64,000 nucleotides of DNA from Peribacillus simplex NBRC 15720 = DSM 1321. GTDB taxonomy: Bacteria; Bacillota; Bacilli; Bacillales; DSM-1321. The notes beneath the pieces were generated by a model. It worked only from the letters and a program-made list of their open reading frames with translations. It ran no database searches and was not told the DNA's origin. Positions 18,314 through 27,589 of this stretch are shown piece by piece (positions within the stretch are counted from its first letter, which is position 1; each line of letters starts with the position of its first letter). The position numbers and the translations under genes are program-made. The stretch covers positions 2,493,501 through 2,557,500 of the forward strand of contig NZ_CP017704.1 of the NCBI RefSeq assembly GCF_002243645.1, in the 5' to 3' direction.

Positions 18314-19454
18314 CTTCAATTTCACTTCCTTTTGTAGGGTAGTGGTCATTTGCCAGTATTTCCCCGAATGGACTCGTCGCTTTCGAAACGGGAACTTGCA
18401 GCTGTTCGACAGGAAGTAAAGGGAATAATAATTCCGCAACACGGTACGCTTCTTCCAGGTGAGGGTACCCAGATAAAACAAAGGATTCTATTCCGATTTC
18501 TTCATATTCCTTCATTCTGGCAGCAACATTTTCTGCACTTCCGACTAGTGCTGTACCGGCACCACCACGCACAAGACCTACACCCGCCCATAAGTTTGGA
18601 CTGATTTCGAGTGAATCCCTGTTTCCATTATGAAGTTGCGACATCCTCTTCTGTCCCACTGAATCAAATCGTTCAAAAATCTTTTGTGAATTTTCAATCA
18701 TTTCATCATCCACATATTTAATGAGTTCGTCCGCTGCCTGCCAAGCTTCTTCTTCCGTTTCTCTTACAATGACATGCATGCGAATGCCGAATCTGACTTC
18801 ACGTCCGTACTCTGCTGCTTTTTTACGTACCTTTTCAATTTTTTCAGCCACTTGCACCGGCGGCTCACCCCAAGTCAAGTAGACATCAATATGCTTTCCC
18901 GATATATCGATGGCTGGATCGGATGAACCTCCGAAATAGAGCGGTGGGTACGGTTTTTGTACAGGTGACAACAGAATATTTCCACCTTCAACCTTTAGGT
19001 GCTCCCCTTCATAGTCCACACTCTCACCAGACATTTCCTTTCTCCAGATATCGAGAAATTCATTTGTTTGCTCATAGCGTTCCTTATGATTTAGAAACAC
19101 GCCATCACCTGCCAATTCGACTGGGTCCCCCCCAGTTACAACATTGATCAAAAGACGGCCATTCGACAGCCGGTCAAAGCTTGAAGCCATACGCGCAGCT
19201 AAGGTTGGCGACATTAAACCTGGACGAATTGCAACTAAAAATTTCATTCTTTCCGTTGCGGAAATCAATGAAGAACCAACTACCCAAGCATCCTCACAAG
19301 ACCGACCTGTTGGAAGCAACGCCCCTTCAAAACCCAAATGATCAACCGCCTGTGCTATTTGTTTTAAATAAGGTAGCGTGATTGCCCTCCCTCCCTTTGT
19401 CGATCCTAAATAGCGACTTTCCCCATGCGATGGTAAAAACCAAAATACTTTCAT
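18282..19454 (-). CDS. ssuD: FMNH2-dependent alkanesulfonate monooxygenase SsuD
   Basis: SsuD cleaves alkanesulfonates to aldehyde and sulfite using reduced FMN. The protein of about 390 residues is a luciferase-family TIM barrel: [14 protein letters not shown] at the start, [17 protein letters not shown], and [10 protein letters not shown]. The ATG at 19454 was chosen over upstream ones because GGGGG stands 8 bases before it and the protein then aligns with known SsuD starts. The FMN reductase partner SsuE is not encoded nearby, so another flavin reductase must supply FMNH2. Confidence 0.93.
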   Translation of the reverse strand: MKVFWFLPSHGESRYLGSTKGGRAITLPYLKQIAQAVDHLGFEGALLPTGRSCEDAWVVGSSLISATERMKFLVAIRPGLMSPTLAARMASSFDRLSNGRLLINVVTGGDPVELAGDGVFLNHKERYEQTNEFLDIWRKEMSGESVDYEGEHLKVEGGNILLSPVQKPYPPLYFGGSSDPAIDISGKHIDVYLTWGEPPVQVAEKIEKVRKKAAEYGREVRFGIRMHVIVRETEEEAWQAADELIKYVDDEMIENSQKIFERFDSVGQKRMSQLHNGNRDSLEISPNLWAGVGLVRGGAGTALVGSAENVAARMKEYEEIGIESFVLSGYPHLEEAYRVAELLFPLLPVEQLQVPVSKATSPFGEILANDHYPTKGSEIEDAEKVKQKVQ

Positions 19455-19467
19455 TTTCATTTCCCCC

Positions 19468-20448
19468 TTAATTTTTTTTAACATCTGCAGATGCATCCAA
19501 AACATTAATCTTGCTTGGGATTAATTTAAGATTGTAAAACGTATCGGCAATCTTTTGTTGATCATCCAAAACCCCATTGGAAATCTCCTCAAGTCCATAT
19601 TCCTTTCTATTTAATGTTTTTTCCAATGCCTCCACACTCATTCCAATTTCCGGAGATAGAAACTCAGCGACGTCCCTTGGGTTTTCTTCAATCCATTTAT
19701 CAACTTTTATCAGTTCTTCTTTGATAATCTTCAAAGCCTCTTCGTTCTCGGCAAATGAATCAGTTGCCAAAAAGAATTCCCGATTCGCCACCAGTCCTTC
19801 TCCATCCTGAATCGTTTTCGTTTCAAGTTCCAATTCCGCCGCTGATAAAAATGGATCCCATATTACCCAGGCATCGATTTGGTTTCCTTCAAAAGCAGCT
19901 CTCGCATCAGCCGGTGGCAAGTATACGGGCTGAATGTCACCAAGAGTAAGGCCTGCTTCCTCTAACGCTTTGACCAATAGGTAATGAACATTTGAACCTT
20001 TATTCAAGCCAACCTTCTTACCTTTTAAACCTTTCACATTTTTAATGGGTGAATCCTTTTGCACGACTATAGCCTCTCCCGAAGGGTTTGCCGGCTGATT
20101 AGCAATGTAGACAAGTGGTGCATTGGCTGCTTGTGCAAATATCGGTGGCGCCTCCCCTGTGTGCCCAAAATCAATGCTGCCGACATTCAAGGCTTCAAGC
20201 AGTTGAGGTCCTGCAGGGAATTCAGTCCAATCGACCGTATACCCCACTTCTTTTAAATGGCTTTCCAGCTCCCCTTTTGATTTTAAAATATTTAATGTCC
20301 CGAATTTTTGATAACCGATTCGGATGGTTTTATCTGATTCTTTTGCGTCAGCACTTGTGGAACTGTTCTTTTCCTGCCCACATGCACTCACTATCAGCAT
20401 GAAGATGCTGAAAATGGACAGGAGCCATATCTTTCGTTTTTTCTTCAT
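19468..20448 (-). CDS. ssuA: Sulfonate-binding lipoprotein SsuA
   Basis: This is the extracellular binding protein of the importer. It has a lipoprotein signal (basic MKKKRK, hydrophobic stretch, lipobox VSAC at about residue 23) and the NitT/TauT/SsuA-type periplasmic fold ([36 protein letters not shown]). The ATG at 20448 follows GAAGGG by about 10 bases; the frame also contains a GTG three codons earlier. It is first in the operon, behind a long leader with a promoter and a large hairpin. Confidence 0.92.
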   Translation of the reverse strand: MKKKRKIWLLSIFSIFMLIVSACGQEKNSSTSADAKESDKTIRIGYQKFGTLNILKSKGELESHLKEVGYTVDWTEFPAGPQLLEALNVGSIDFGHTGEAPPIFAQAANAPLVYIANQPANPSGEAIVVQKDSPIKNVKGLKGKKVGLNKGSNVHYLLVKALEEAGLTLGDIQPVYLPPADARAAFEGNQIDAWVIWDPFLSAAELELETKTIQDGEGLVANREFFLATDSFAENEEALKIIKEELIKVDKWIEENPRDVAEFLSPEIGMSVEALEKTLNRKEYGLEEISNGVLDDQQKIADTFYNLKLIPSKINVLDASADVKKN

Positions 20449-20484
20449 ATTCTGCACACCCTTCTTAAACTATTTATATAAAAA

Positions 20485-20566
20485 TAAAAGGCTCCTTCAC
20501 TTCACCAATAGGACAATAGGGCAAAATGATGCCTAATGTTCAATGGTAAGTTAAAAGGAGCCTTCG
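20485..20566 (-). promoter_or_regulatory. Large leader hairpin before ssuA, candidate attenuator
   Basis: The ssu leader RNA (about 190 bases) contains an imperfect stem of about 80 bases. On the minus strand AAGGCTCC near 20557-20564 pairs with GGAGCCTT near 20488-20495, and inner segments CCATTG/CTATTGG and AGGCA/TGCCC continue the pairing. It ends in TTTTATTTTT, like an intrinsic terminator, only about 40 bases before the start codon. I see no T-box or S-box signature. It could instead be a small inverted-repeat element. Confidence 0.6.
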
Positions 20567-20648
20567 GTAGTCCGATCGGCGTTAACCAGTATGCACTTGC
20601 GTTAGTACAGTTTTTAATTACATGAATTTGAATTGAATTTGTATAGCC

Positions 20649-20677
20649 ATTTTATTATTACTATTCTCATCTGTCAA
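20649..20677 (-). promoter_or_regulatory. Sigma-A promoter of the ssu operon
   Basis: The minus strand shows TTGACA, 17 bases, TAAAAT. This is a near-consensus sigma-A promoter and puts the start of the ssu transcript near 20642. Confidence 0.8.
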
Positions 20678-20710
20678 CTAAGAATTAAATATTTTCCGAA
20701 AATTCCAAAC

Positions 20711-20741
20711 AAAAATACGGCGAGCCCGAAGGCCCGCCGTG
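20711..20741 (-). terminator. Terminator after prs
   Basis: On the minus strand ACGGCGGGCC and GGCTCGCCGT form a G+C-rich stem around a TTCG tetraloop, followed by ATTTTTG. It separates prs from the ssu promoter. Confidence 0.93.
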
Positions 20742-20759
20742 TTTTGTTTAATTTTGTTA

Positions 20760-21713
20760 TCAATCGAATAATGTGCTGACTGATTGTTCCTCATGCACAC
20801 GAATAATCGCCTCTGCAATCAAAGGTGCTACAGAAAGTCCAGTAATTTTATCGATTTTCTTATCTTCAGATAGGGCAATCGAGTTAGTCACGACCAATTC
20901 CTTGATCGTTGAATTTTGAATCCTTTCGATGGCAGGACCTGAAAGGACTGGGTGTGTACAACAAGCATACACTGCTTTAGCACCATTCTCCACAAGGGCA
21001 TTGGCCGCTAGTGTAATAGTGCCTGCAGTATCGATGATGTCATCAATCAGTATTGCTGTCTTCCCTTCAATATTACCAATGATGTTCATGACTTCAGCCA
21101 CGTTCGGTCTTGGACGGCGCTTATCGATAATGGCAATCGGTGCTTTTAGGCGATCGGCCATTTTACGGGCACGTGTTACACCACCATGATCTGGGGAAAC
21201 GATGACGATATCACTTAGATCTTTTTCCTTGAAGAAATCAGCTAAAATCGGAACAGCAACAAGGTGATCGATCAGAATATCGAAGAAACCTTGAATTTGT
21301 GGTGCGTGAAGATCTAAAGTGATAACACGGTGGGCACCAGCCGTTTCTAAAAGATTTGCGACAAGTTTAGCTGTAATCGGTTCACGCGCACGCGCTTTAC
21401 GATCTTGTCGGGCATAACCGTAATATGGCATTACAATATTGATCGTTTTAGCTGAAGCACGTTTAAGAGCATCGATCATAATTAAAAGTTCCATTAAATT
21501 TTCATTGACTGGTTGGCTTGTCGATTGGATTACGTAAACGTCACAGCCACGAATACTTTCTTCAATATTAATCTGAACTTCACCGTCACTGAAACTTGTT
21601 ACGCTACATTTTCCAAGTTCAACACCGATTGCAGCAGCAATTTCCTGAGCTAAATCGAAGTTTGAATTTAAAGAGAATACTTTTAAATTAGGATCTAAAT
21701 ACTGATTTGACAT
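20760..21713 (-). CDS. prs: Ribose-phosphate pyrophosphokinase
   Basis: Prs makes 5-phosphoribosyl 1-pyrophosphate from ribose 5-phosphate and ATP for purine, pyrimidine, histidine, tryptophan and NAD synthesis. The 317-residue class I enzyme shows [10 protein letters not shown], the catalytic flexible loop [14 protein letters not shown], and the PRPP loop [13 protein letters not shown]. It lies 15 bases after glmU and shares its promoter. The nearby PurR regulator responds to PRPP, the product of this enzyme. Confidence 0.98.
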   Translation of the reverse strand: MSNQYLDPNLKVFSLNSNFDLAQEIAAAIGVELGKCSVTSFSDGEVQINIEESIRGCDVYVIQSTSQPVNENLMELLIMIDALKRASAKTINIVMPYYGYARQDRKARAREPITAKLVANLLETAGAHRVITLDLHAPQIQGFFDILIDHLVAVPILADFFKEKDLSDIVIVSPDHGGVTRARKMADRLKAPIAIIDKRRPRPNVAEVMNIIGNIEGKTAILIDDIIDTAGTITLAANALVENGAKAVYACCTHPVLSGPAIERIQNSTIKELVVTNSIALSEDKKIDKITGLSVAPLIAEAIIRVHEEQSVSTLFD

Positions 21714-21728
21714 GATGACCTCCGTCGG

Positions 21729-23102
21729 TTATTTATTAAATTTCAAATTCTTGACATAATCTTCTTTGTTAACTTGACGAGCCCGTGCAACGGATAGGGC
21801 TTCCTGCGGTACATCTTGCGTGATGGTTGACCCAGCAGCTACATATGCTCCTTCTCCTACTGTCACAGGTGCAACTAGATTAGAATTGCAGCCTATGAAG
21901 ACATTGTCCTCAATCTTCGTCAAATGTTTATTTTTCCCGTCGTAATTCACGGTAATAGATCCGCAGCCTATATTAACATTCTCCCCAACCTCTGCATCAC
22001 CAATATAACTCAAATGTGAGGCCTTGCTTCCTTTGCCAAAAACGGTCTTTTTAATTTCGACAAAATTACCGATCTTAACGGAATCCTTAATATCTGATTG
22101 AGGTCTAACATGTGCGAATGGACCGATTTTAACAAAACTTCCAATACTGCTTTCGTGTACAACCGATTGGAGGACTTCCGTTCCATCACCAATTTCACAA
22201 TTACTGATTTCCGTATTCGGGCCAATCAAGCAATCCTGCCCGATAATACTTTTTCCTTTAATGAATGACCCAGGGTTAATGACTGTATCCTGTCCGATTT
22301 GCACATCCGCTTCAATGAACGTTGTAAGCGGATCGATGATCGTTACACCATTCCTCATATGAGTTTCATTGATGCGTTTCCGTAAAACTTGCTCAGCCTG
22401 CGATAAAGCCACGCGGTCATTCACACCCAATGTCTCCTCGAAATCACTGGATTGGAAGGCCGTCACCACTTCGCCTTCCCGTTTTAAAATTTCAATAACA
22501 TCCGGTAAGTAATATTCTTCTTGGACATTATCATTTGAAACTTTTTTCAACGCGCTAAATAATGCTTGATTGTCGAAGCAATATGTACCGGTATTTATTT
22601 CCTTAACATATCTTTCTTCATCAGAGGCATCCTTATGCTCGACGATTTTTTCTACAAGTCCGCCTTCACCGCGAAGGACCCTTCCATAGCCAGCAGGGTT
22701 ATCTGCATATGCTGTTAAGATTGTTGCTTTAGCCTGACTTTGCTCATGCAATGCTATAAGCTCTTTCATCGTTTCCGCTTTAATCAGAGGCGTATCACCG
22801 CAAATAACAAGGGTCGTACCACTTTTTACGGATAAAACGCTTTCCGCTTGCATTACAGCATGTGCCGTACCTAATTGCTGTTCTTGTAAGGCATACTTGC
22901 ATGAATCACCAAGTTGTTCTTGAACTTTTTCAGCACCATGGCCGATGACTGTTACAATATCTTCTATTTGAAGTTGATTGACTTGATCGATAACATGTTG
23001 TACCATTGGTTTCCCGCAAACAGGGTGCAAAACCTTATAAAGCTTAGATTTCATCCTAGTACCTTGCCCAGCGGCCAATATTATTGCATAGCGATTACTC
23101 AT
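21729..23102 (-). CDS. glmU: Bifunctional UDP-N-acetylglucosamine synthesis enzyme GlmU
   Basis: GlmU acetylates glucosamine 1-phosphate and then joins it to UTP, giving UDP-GlcNAc for peptidoglycan and teichoic acids. The 457-residue protein has an N-terminal uridylyltransferase ([18 protein letters not shown], residues 9-26) and a C-terminal left-handed beta-helix made of hexapeptide repeats (about 250-440; [19 protein letters not shown]). Start ATG follows GGAGG. It leads the glmU-prs operon. Confidence 0.98.
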   Translation of the reverse strand: MSNRYAIILAAGQGTRMKSKLYKVLHPVCGKPMVQHVIDQVNQLQIEDIVTVIGHGAEKVQEQLGDSCKYALQEQQLGTAHAVMQAESVLSVKSGTTLVICGDTPLIKAETMKELIALHEQSQAKATILTAYADNPAGYGRVLRGEGGLVEKIVEHKDASDEERYVKEINTGTYCFDNQALFSALKKVSNDNVQEEYYLPDVIEILKREGEVVTAFQSSDFEETLGVNDRVALSQAEQVLRKRINETHMRNGVTIIDPLTTFIEADVQIGQDTVINPGSFIKGKSIIGQDCLIGPNTEISNCEIGDGTEVLQSVVHESSIGSFVKIGPFAHVRPQSDIKDSVKIGNFVEIKKTVFGKGSKASHLSYIGDAEVGENVNIGCGSITVNYDGKNKHLTKIEDNVFIGCNSNLVAPVTVGEGAYVAAGSTITQDVPQEALSVARARQVNKEDYVKNLKFNK

Positions 23103-23138
23103 AACAGGCCTCCATTTTCACCTTTTTATCCACTAAAA

Positions 23139-23167
23139 ATATTATCTCAAATAGTGATTCTTTTCAA
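23139..23167 (-). promoter_or_regulatory. Sigma-A promoter of glmU-prs
   Basis: The minus strand reads TTGAAA, 17 bases, TAATAT, ending about 37 bases before the glmU start. This allows vegetative expression independent of spoVG. Confidence 0.65.
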
Positions 23168-23217
23168 GGTAACAATTAAAAGTACATATAATTGTCAACC
23201 AATTTGGTGAAAAAAGT

Positions 23218-23540
23218 TCAAATTCCTACAGGCTTACAAATGTTATTATTGGACCTTTTAGCATTATTTAAATCATGGTCGATGTCATTTTCATTAACAG
23301 CATAATACAGAAAACATGTCTCCTCCCCTTTATAACACCAGCCACCCCCATTATCCCAAAACACTGCCATGATCGCGCCATGCCCTATGTACAAGCCATT
23401 TGGGAGTACTTCACCCTTGTTAAATCCCATTCCGAAATCAGGTTGCCGGTTTATTTCACCTTCAGCACATTAGATGTATGGAGTAAGTGGTATCCCCTAA
23501 ATCCTACAGGAATTTCAATATCAGGTAGAGCAAAAAAGGT
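23218..23540 (-). pseudogene. Frameshifted remnant of an unrecognised gene
   Basis: Two open pieces in different frames have coding-like composition. An upstream piece (about 23451-23540) reads LPDIEIPVGFRGYHLLHT and ends in a stop. A downstream piece in the next frame (about 23218-23474) contains INRQPDFGMGFNKGEVL, then GHGAIMAVFWDNGGGWCY and ends CKPVGI. Joined by one frameshift they would make about 100 residues. There is no ribosome site or start codon for the first piece. I do not recognise the family. It occupies the gap between glmU and the spoVG terminator. Confidence 0.4.
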
Positions 23541-23663
23541 TTAAAAAATAAAAAGGACGGGTACTTAAAATTTTGAAGATAACAACGTAAGTTTAACAAT
23601 TTATTAAAGCAAATGTCTGTATGATGAGCCGATAAGTTCTAAACTTATCTGTTTTTGAATAAA

Positions 23664-23695
23664 TAAAAAAGAGCACTACTTATGAAGTAGGCTCT
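23664..23695 (-). terminator. Terminator after spoVG
   Basis: On the minus strand a stem of GAGC and CTACTT segments (complement AAGTAG, GCTC) around a short loop is followed by TTTTTT. It lies about 45 bases after the spoVG stop. Confidence 0.85.
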
Positions 23696-23738
23696 AGATG
23701 CACGAATTATAAATTTAAAGTTTAAAAGTAAGATTATT

Positions 23739-24035
23739 TTAAGAAGCACCTGCTCCAGCTTCCTCTAATTCAGTTTCAAGTTCTCCCAATCGATGATATT
23801 CTGTCAAGACAGCTTCTTGAATTTTCCCGCGTGTCGAGGAATTGATTGGATGAGCGATATCCCGGAATTCTCCATCTGGAGTTCGTTTACTTGGCATTGC
23901 TACAAATAAACCATTGTTTCCGTCGATCACACGAATATCATGAACCACAAATTCATTATCCAGTGTAATTGATGCGATAGCTCTCATACGACCATCCGTA
24001 TTCACCCGGCGTAATCTTACGTCAGTTACTTCCAT
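23739..24035 (-). CDS. spoVG: SpoVG, RNA-binding regulator
   Basis: SpoVG is a small RNA/DNA-binding protein affecting septation, cortex formation and gene expression. The 98-residue product matches the family throughout: [18 protein letters not shown] at the start, [20 protein letters not shown], and the [12 protein letters not shown] helix. It is preceded by a sigma-H promoter and followed by its own terminator, so it is expressed separately from glmU. Confidence 0.98.
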   Translation of the reverse strand: MEVTDVRLRRVNTDGRMRAIASITLDNEFVVHDIRVIDGNNGLFVAMPSKRTPDGEFRDIAHPINSSTRGKIQEAVLTEYHRLGELETELEEAGAGAS

Positions 24036-24081
24036 TTAAGCTCACCATCCCTTTTTGTTGTTGTTAAAACTTAAAGTACAT

Positions 24082-24108
24082 ATTCAACAAAAAAACGTGA
24101 ACTCCTTC
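24082..24108 (-). promoter_or_regulatory. Sigma-H promoter of spoVG
   Basis: The minus strand reads AAGGAGTT, then 11 bases, then GTTGAAT. This fits the sigma-H pattern RNAGGAWWW-N11-12-RNNGAAT with one deviation. The B. subtilis spoVG promoter is a classical sigma-H target repressed by AbrB. The long A/T-rich stretch upstream (to about 24200) could bind AbrB, but that is inference. Confidence 0.75.
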
Positions 24109-24213
24109 TATTATCTGTAATTTTTTTAGAAAATTCAGCCTAGTTTTCAAAAACACTAAAAATCGCCCTTATATTACAGGAAAATTACCCATTACGAATT
24201 ACCTTTAAAAAAA

Positions 24214-24242
24214 TAAAAAAACGCCCGTTTATTTAACGAGCG
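24214..24242 (-). terminator. Terminator overlapping the end of ridA
   Basis: On the minus strand CGCTCGTT pairs with AACGGGCG around AAATA, followed by seven T residues. The stem includes the ridA stop codon. Confidence 0.85.
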
Positions 24243-24603
24243 CTACCACTTCTATTTCCACTAGTGCATCTTTAGGAAGCCGAGCAACCTCTACACAAGA
24301 GCGAGCAGGTTTGTGACCAGAAAAATATTCTCCGTATATTTCATTAATCGAACCGAAATCGTCCATACTTTTAATGAATACTGTAGCCTTAATGACAGTT
24401 TCCAATGAAGCCCCAGCTTCTTTCAATACAGCTTGGAGATTCTTAAAGACCTGGTGTGTTTGTTCCTTGACATTCCCTGTTACCATCTCACCAGAAGCAG
24501 TAAGTGGGATCTGTCCTGAACTGAAAAATAACTTATCCACGATGACGCCTTGTGAATATGGTCCGATCGCTGCCGGTGCTTCATCCGTATGTATCGTTTT
24601 CAT
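24229..24603 (-). CDS. ridA: 2-iminobutanoate/2-iminopropanoate deaminase RidA (YabJ)
   Basis: RidA hydrolyses reactive imine intermediates of amino acid metabolism. The 124-residue protein (start ATG at 24603, after AGGGGG; the frame opens 14 codons earlier) carries [10 protein letters not shown] near residue 12, the arginine in [10 protein letters not shown] near 103, and the conserved EIEVVA ending. The gene follows purR by 13 bases, the order in B. subtilis, where it was linked to purine regulation. Confidence 0.95.
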   Translation of the reverse strand: MKTIHTDEAPAAIGPYSQGVIVDKLFFSSGQIPLTASGEMVTGNVKEQTHQVFKNLQAVLKEAGASLETVIKATVFIKSMDDFGSINEIYGEYFSGHKPARSCVEVARLPKDALVEIEVVALVK

Positions 24604-24616
24604 GAAATGATTCCCC

Positions 24617-25441
24617 CTATTCCTTTTTCGTAAAATAATTCCCACGGCTGACCTTAATTTTTTTGTCTCTTTCGACCACCTGCGTCAACTTGATTAAAGA
24701 AACATAGTCCTCGACAAGGCACTCCTCCGTATGTTCGGATTCGACCAGCACCGCAATTCCGGCAACTGTTGCCTTAAATTCATCCAATAGACTGACCATA
24801 CCGTTAATGGTACCTCCAGCCTTCATGAAATCGTCTACAATCAATACATTCGAACCCTCAACCAAGCTTCTCTTAGAGAGTACCATAGTCTGAATCCTCT
24901 TTGAAGAGCCTGAAACATAATTGATGCTCACTGTAGAACCTTCCGTTACTTTATTATTCCTACTTACAATGACAACTGGAACATTCAAATAATTTGCCAC
25001 GGCGTATGCTAATGATATCCCTTTGGTTGCCATTGTCATGATGACTGAGACATTTTTCTTGGCATACATTGAAGCGATTATCCTTCCAACCTTATTCACG
25101 GTTTGCGGATGTCCTAATATGTCTGTCATATATAGATAACCGCCAGGAAGTAGCCTTTCGGGACTAGCAATCGTATCGCATAATCCGTCAATGAAGGCAT
25201 TGGCTTCTTCTTCCTTGATGGACACAATATATTTCACTCCACCAGCCGCACCTGGAACGGTTGTTAAAGATCCTATCCCGCGTTGTTCAAAGGTATCTTT
25301 GATGATTGTCAAATCTTCACTGATCGAGGACTTTGCCGAACTGTATCTTTCAGCAAAATAAGTCAGCGAAACAAGTTCCCCTGGATGTTCTAATAAATAA
25401 TTGGTCATATCGACTAGCCTCTCGCTGCGACGAAATTTCAT
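24617..25441 (-). CDS. purR: Purine operon repressor PurR
   Basis: The 274-residue protein combines an N-terminal winged helix (about 1-74; [20 protein letters not shown]) with a phosphoribosyltransferase-like domain holding the PRPP-binding motif [13 protein letters not shown] (about 200-212). It represses purine genes and is released by PRPP, but has no enzyme activity in B. subtilis. It stands between ispE and ridA, as expected. The ATG follows GGGGG. Confidence 0.97.
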   Translation of the reverse strand: MKFRRSERLVDMTNYLLEHPGELVSLTYFAERYSSAKSSISEDLTIIKDTFEQRGIGSLTTVPGAAGGVKYIVSIKEEEANAFIDGLCDTIASPERLLPGGYLYMTDILGHPQTVNKVGRIIASMYAKKNVSVIMTMATKGISLAYAVANYLNVPVVIVSRNNKVTEGSTVSINYVSGSSKRIQTMVLSKRSLVEGSNVLIVDDFMKAGGTINGMVSLLDEFKATVAGIAVLVESEHTEECLVEDYVSLIKLTQVVERDKKIKVSRGNYFTKKE

Positions 25442-25502
25442 TGAGACACCCCCTTTGTGAATTCCGAATATTATATAGCAACTATACCACTAATGTACGT
25501 TT

Positions 25503-26372
25503 CTATTCAAGATTGTTTCGATCACCCAGTAATCGGACCGCATAAACTTGATCACAAAATCCGCGAAGTCCATTATAAATTCTTTGCATGCGCGAATCAT
25601 GTTCCACCAATCCAAAAACGGTCGGACCACTTCCGCTCATCAAGACCGAATCTGCACCAAATGTCTTCATTTGATCTTTAATGTTCGCAACCTCTGGGTA
25701 TAACTGCAATGTCACTTGTTCCAGAACATTGCCCAACCCCTCACATACATCGTGATAATTGTTATCCATAATAGCCGAAATCATTCCAGGTACATCCGGA
25801 TGCTCCATTTTTGAAGTTTGGAGCCTTTTGTATATATCTGCTGTCGAAACGCCGATCGTCGGTTTGGCCAAGATTACCCAGCATTTTGGCGGTGCAGGAA
25901 GATGCGTGATTTTTTCCCCGCGCCCTCTTGCCAATGCCGTACCTCCATATACACAAAATGAAACATCAGAGCCAATTTCAGCTCCTATTTCCGCAAGTTC
26001 ATCCATGGAAAGACCAAGCTTCCACAGTCTATTTAAGCCTCTCAAGGTAGCTGCGGCATCACTGCTTCCACCAGCAAGTCCTGCGGCTACAGGTATATTT
26101 TTCTCTATAGTTATAGAAACACCTTTATTGATCCCAAAACGTTCCTTTAGAATAAATGCGGCTTGATAAGCTAAATTCCGATGATCATCCGGAACAAATC
26201 GATTATGGGATAGAATTTGAATATGATTTCCCGTTATTTCCTTTAGTTCAATTCTATCAGCAAGGTCGACTGTCGTCATGATCATTTCCACCTCATGATA
26301 CCCATCAGGCCGTTTGAAAAGCACATCCAAAGCCAAATTAATTTTAGCCGGGGCTTTTTCCATAAGCTTCAA
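25503..26372 (-). CDS. ispE: 4-diphosphocytidyl-2-C-methyl-D-erythritol kinase IspE
   Basis: IspE phosphorylates CDP-methylerythritol in the MEP route to isoprenoids. The protein is a GHMP kinase with [10 protein letters not shown] at the N-terminus, the ATP loop [14 protein letters not shown] (about 95-108) and the C-terminal [10 protein letters not shown] place the start at the TTG at 26372: it lies 5 bases after AGGTGG and gives [12 protein letters not shown], which aligns with the B. subtilis N-terminus. A GTG three codons upstream is inside the ribosome site and an ATG three codons downstream is 14 bases from it. Confidence 0.93.
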   Translation of the reverse strand: MKLMEKAPAKINLALDVLFKRPDGYHEVEMIMTTVDLADRIELKEITGNHIQILSHNRFVPDDHRNLAYQAAFILKERFGINKGVSITIEKNIPVAAGLAGGSSDAAATLRGLNRLWKLGLSMDELAEIGAEIGSDVSFCVYGGTALARGRGEKITHLPAPPKCWVILAKPTIGVSTADIYKRLQTSKMEHPDVPGMISAIMDNNYHDVCEGLGNVLEQVTLQLYPEVANIKDQMKTFGADSVLMSGSGPTVFGLVEHDSRMQRIYNGLRGFCDQVYAVRLLGDRNNLE

Positions 26373-26584
26373 TATGTCCACCTACTTTAACGTTCTTAAA
26401 AGTTCTTGTCCTATTCTATCATATTTGTTTATATTCTAAAGGTTTTTTCATCGTAATTTCAATGTAATGAAGCTGACATTGGCCCTTAGAGGAGAATAGA
26501 CACATGTAGGTACTTGGGAGAGCAGCCACTTCCTGCACCCCAAAAGACTTGCTACATATCCATATAGCATTCACCGATACATAA

Positions 26585-26661
26585 AAAAGCCAGACTCCTT
26601 AACTACAATGTAAGCAAAAATGAATAGAGCTATACATTGTATAAAGAGTCCGGCTTCTGTC
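26585..26661 (-). terminator. Very long hairpin after sspF
   Basis: On the minus strand AGCCGGACTC and ATACAATGTA pair with TACATTGTA and GAGTCTGGCT, making arms of about 25 bases and a loop of about 20, followed by TTTTTT. It works as a terminator on paper but is far longer than needed. The rest of 26382-26695 shows no gene. Confidence 0.75.
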
Positions 26662-26695
26662 AACATGACGGCATGGTACAATTAAGTGTTTTTTC

Positions 26696-26872
26696 TTACT
26701 CTTTGTTCACCAATTGACGTTGTGCTTTTTCGATAGCAAGTTTTACCATGTTCCCTGCGTCCCTAGCCCGGATTCCTCCCCAGCCTTCTTTCTGGACAAC
26801 ATCGTAAAATCCAAGTTCTTTAGCCAATTCCTCTTTAAGATCATTTGACATAATCCCTTTTTTCCTGCTCAA
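26696..26872 (-). CDS. sspF: Small acid-soluble spore protein SspF
   Basis: The 58-residue product is an alpha/beta-type SASP relative: [27 protein letters not shown] and the ending IEKAQRQL. Such proteins coat forespore DNA and protect it from UV damage. The start is the TTG at 26872, 9 bases after AAAGGGG, giving [11 protein letters not shown], which matches B. subtilis SspF (which also has an early second methionine). An upstream TTG at 26881 touches the ribosome site and is unlikely. No clear sigma-G promoter was found. Confidence 0.9.
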   Translation of the reverse strand: MSRKKGIMSNDLKEELAKELGFYDVVQKEGWGGIRARDAGNMVKLAIEKAQRQLVNKE

Positions 26873-26984
26873 GCGAAGCAACCCCTTTCACATGCCGTCA
26901 CATGCCTAGTGTTTGCATCATACGCTATTTCATTACATCCTTTTTAAGCCTTTACTGGAGCTCACAGGATATTCTATACAAAAC

Positions 26985-27013
26985 AAAAAGCAGCAAACAA
27001 AGTTGTTCGCTGC
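26985..27013 (-). terminator. Terminator after veg
   Basis: On the minus strand GCAGCGAACA pairs with TGTTTGCTGC around ACTT, followed by TTTTTG. It begins close after the veg stop. Confidence 0.9.
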
Positions 27014-27023
27014 CTCGTCTAAG

Positions 27024-27275
27024 TTAAATCTCTTGTTGTTTGTTTAAAAATGTTAGTTCTACGGTTTCCGTTAAAACATCCGCATAGCTGTAAGATACTC
27101 TTTCAAACGCATTTTCATCTTGGTCGAGCTCAATTACAAAAACAGCCGGATAAGTTTCCGCCAAAGTTCCAAATCGTTCTACAGTCTTTCTTCTTCCACC
27201 GTTTGCTTTTAAGAGCAATCTTTTACCTAGGTTTGAATCAAGTGCAGTTTTAATATCAGCTAGAGTTTTTGGCAT
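27024..27275 (-). CDS. veg: Veg protein
   Basis: The 83-residue protein matches the Veg family: [20 protein letters not shown], the [12 protein letters not shown] motif and the [13 protein letters not shown] ending. In B. subtilis Veg is abundantly made and stimulates biofilm matrix genes by opposing SinR; its biochemical activity is not settled. It is a single-gene unit with a very strong promoter and its own terminator. Confidence 0.97.
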   Translation of the reverse strand: MPKTLADIKTALDSNLGKRLLLKANGGRRKTVERFGTLAETYPAVFVIELDQDENAFERVSYSYADVLTETVELTFLNKQQEI

Positions 27276-27339
27276 TTTCGGTCCACCTCACTAAGTTAAG
27301 TATATCACAATTTACAAATATACGCAAACAAAATAATAA

Positions 27340-27368
27340 ATTATATCAGCACTTAAAAATGTAGTCAA
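27340..27368 (-). promoter_or_regulatory. Strong sigma-A promoter of veg
   Basis: The minus strand shows TTGACT, 17 bases, TATAAT in an A/T-rich setting. The veg promoter of B. subtilis is a classical strong sigma-A promoter. The transcript would have a leader of about 60 bases. Confidence 0.88.
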
Positions 27369-27553
27369 TATATTTTTATCTGAAATTCGGCAAAATCGCG
27401 AACAATTTTATTATATCCTGGGAAATGAAAAATTATGTAAACGAACTATTTCATTATTTATTAAGCCGAATTTTCGTAATTAAATCATTAACTAGTGACA
27501 TTACTCAACAAAAAACCAGTTTTTTTGTGAGGATATCCGAATTCTTACCCCAC

Positions 27554-27588
27554 CAAAAGCAAGCTGCATTCTTTCAAAATGCAGCTCG
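27554..27588 (-). terminator. Terminator after yabG
   Basis: On the minus strand AGCTGCATT pairs with AATGCAGCT around a seven-base loop, followed by TGCTTTT. It starts directly after the yabG stop codon. The stretch 27369-27553 shows nothing else. Confidence 0.8.
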
Positions 27589-27589
27589 T

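Noticed and set aside
18314..18481. Longer N-terminus for ssuC
   Set aside because: The extra 56 residues overlap ssuD far more deeply and do not look like a permease start; the ATG at 18313 has a good ribosome site.
20485..20566. T-box or S-box riboswitch before ssuA
   Set aside because: No AGGGTGG T-box motif and no S-box core could be found, so the leader was left unclassified.
23275..23544. Plus-strand frame of 89 codons between glmU and spoVG
   Set aside because: Its composition is poor, it lacks a ribosome site, and the minus-strand frames here look more like real coding sequence (gene remnant).
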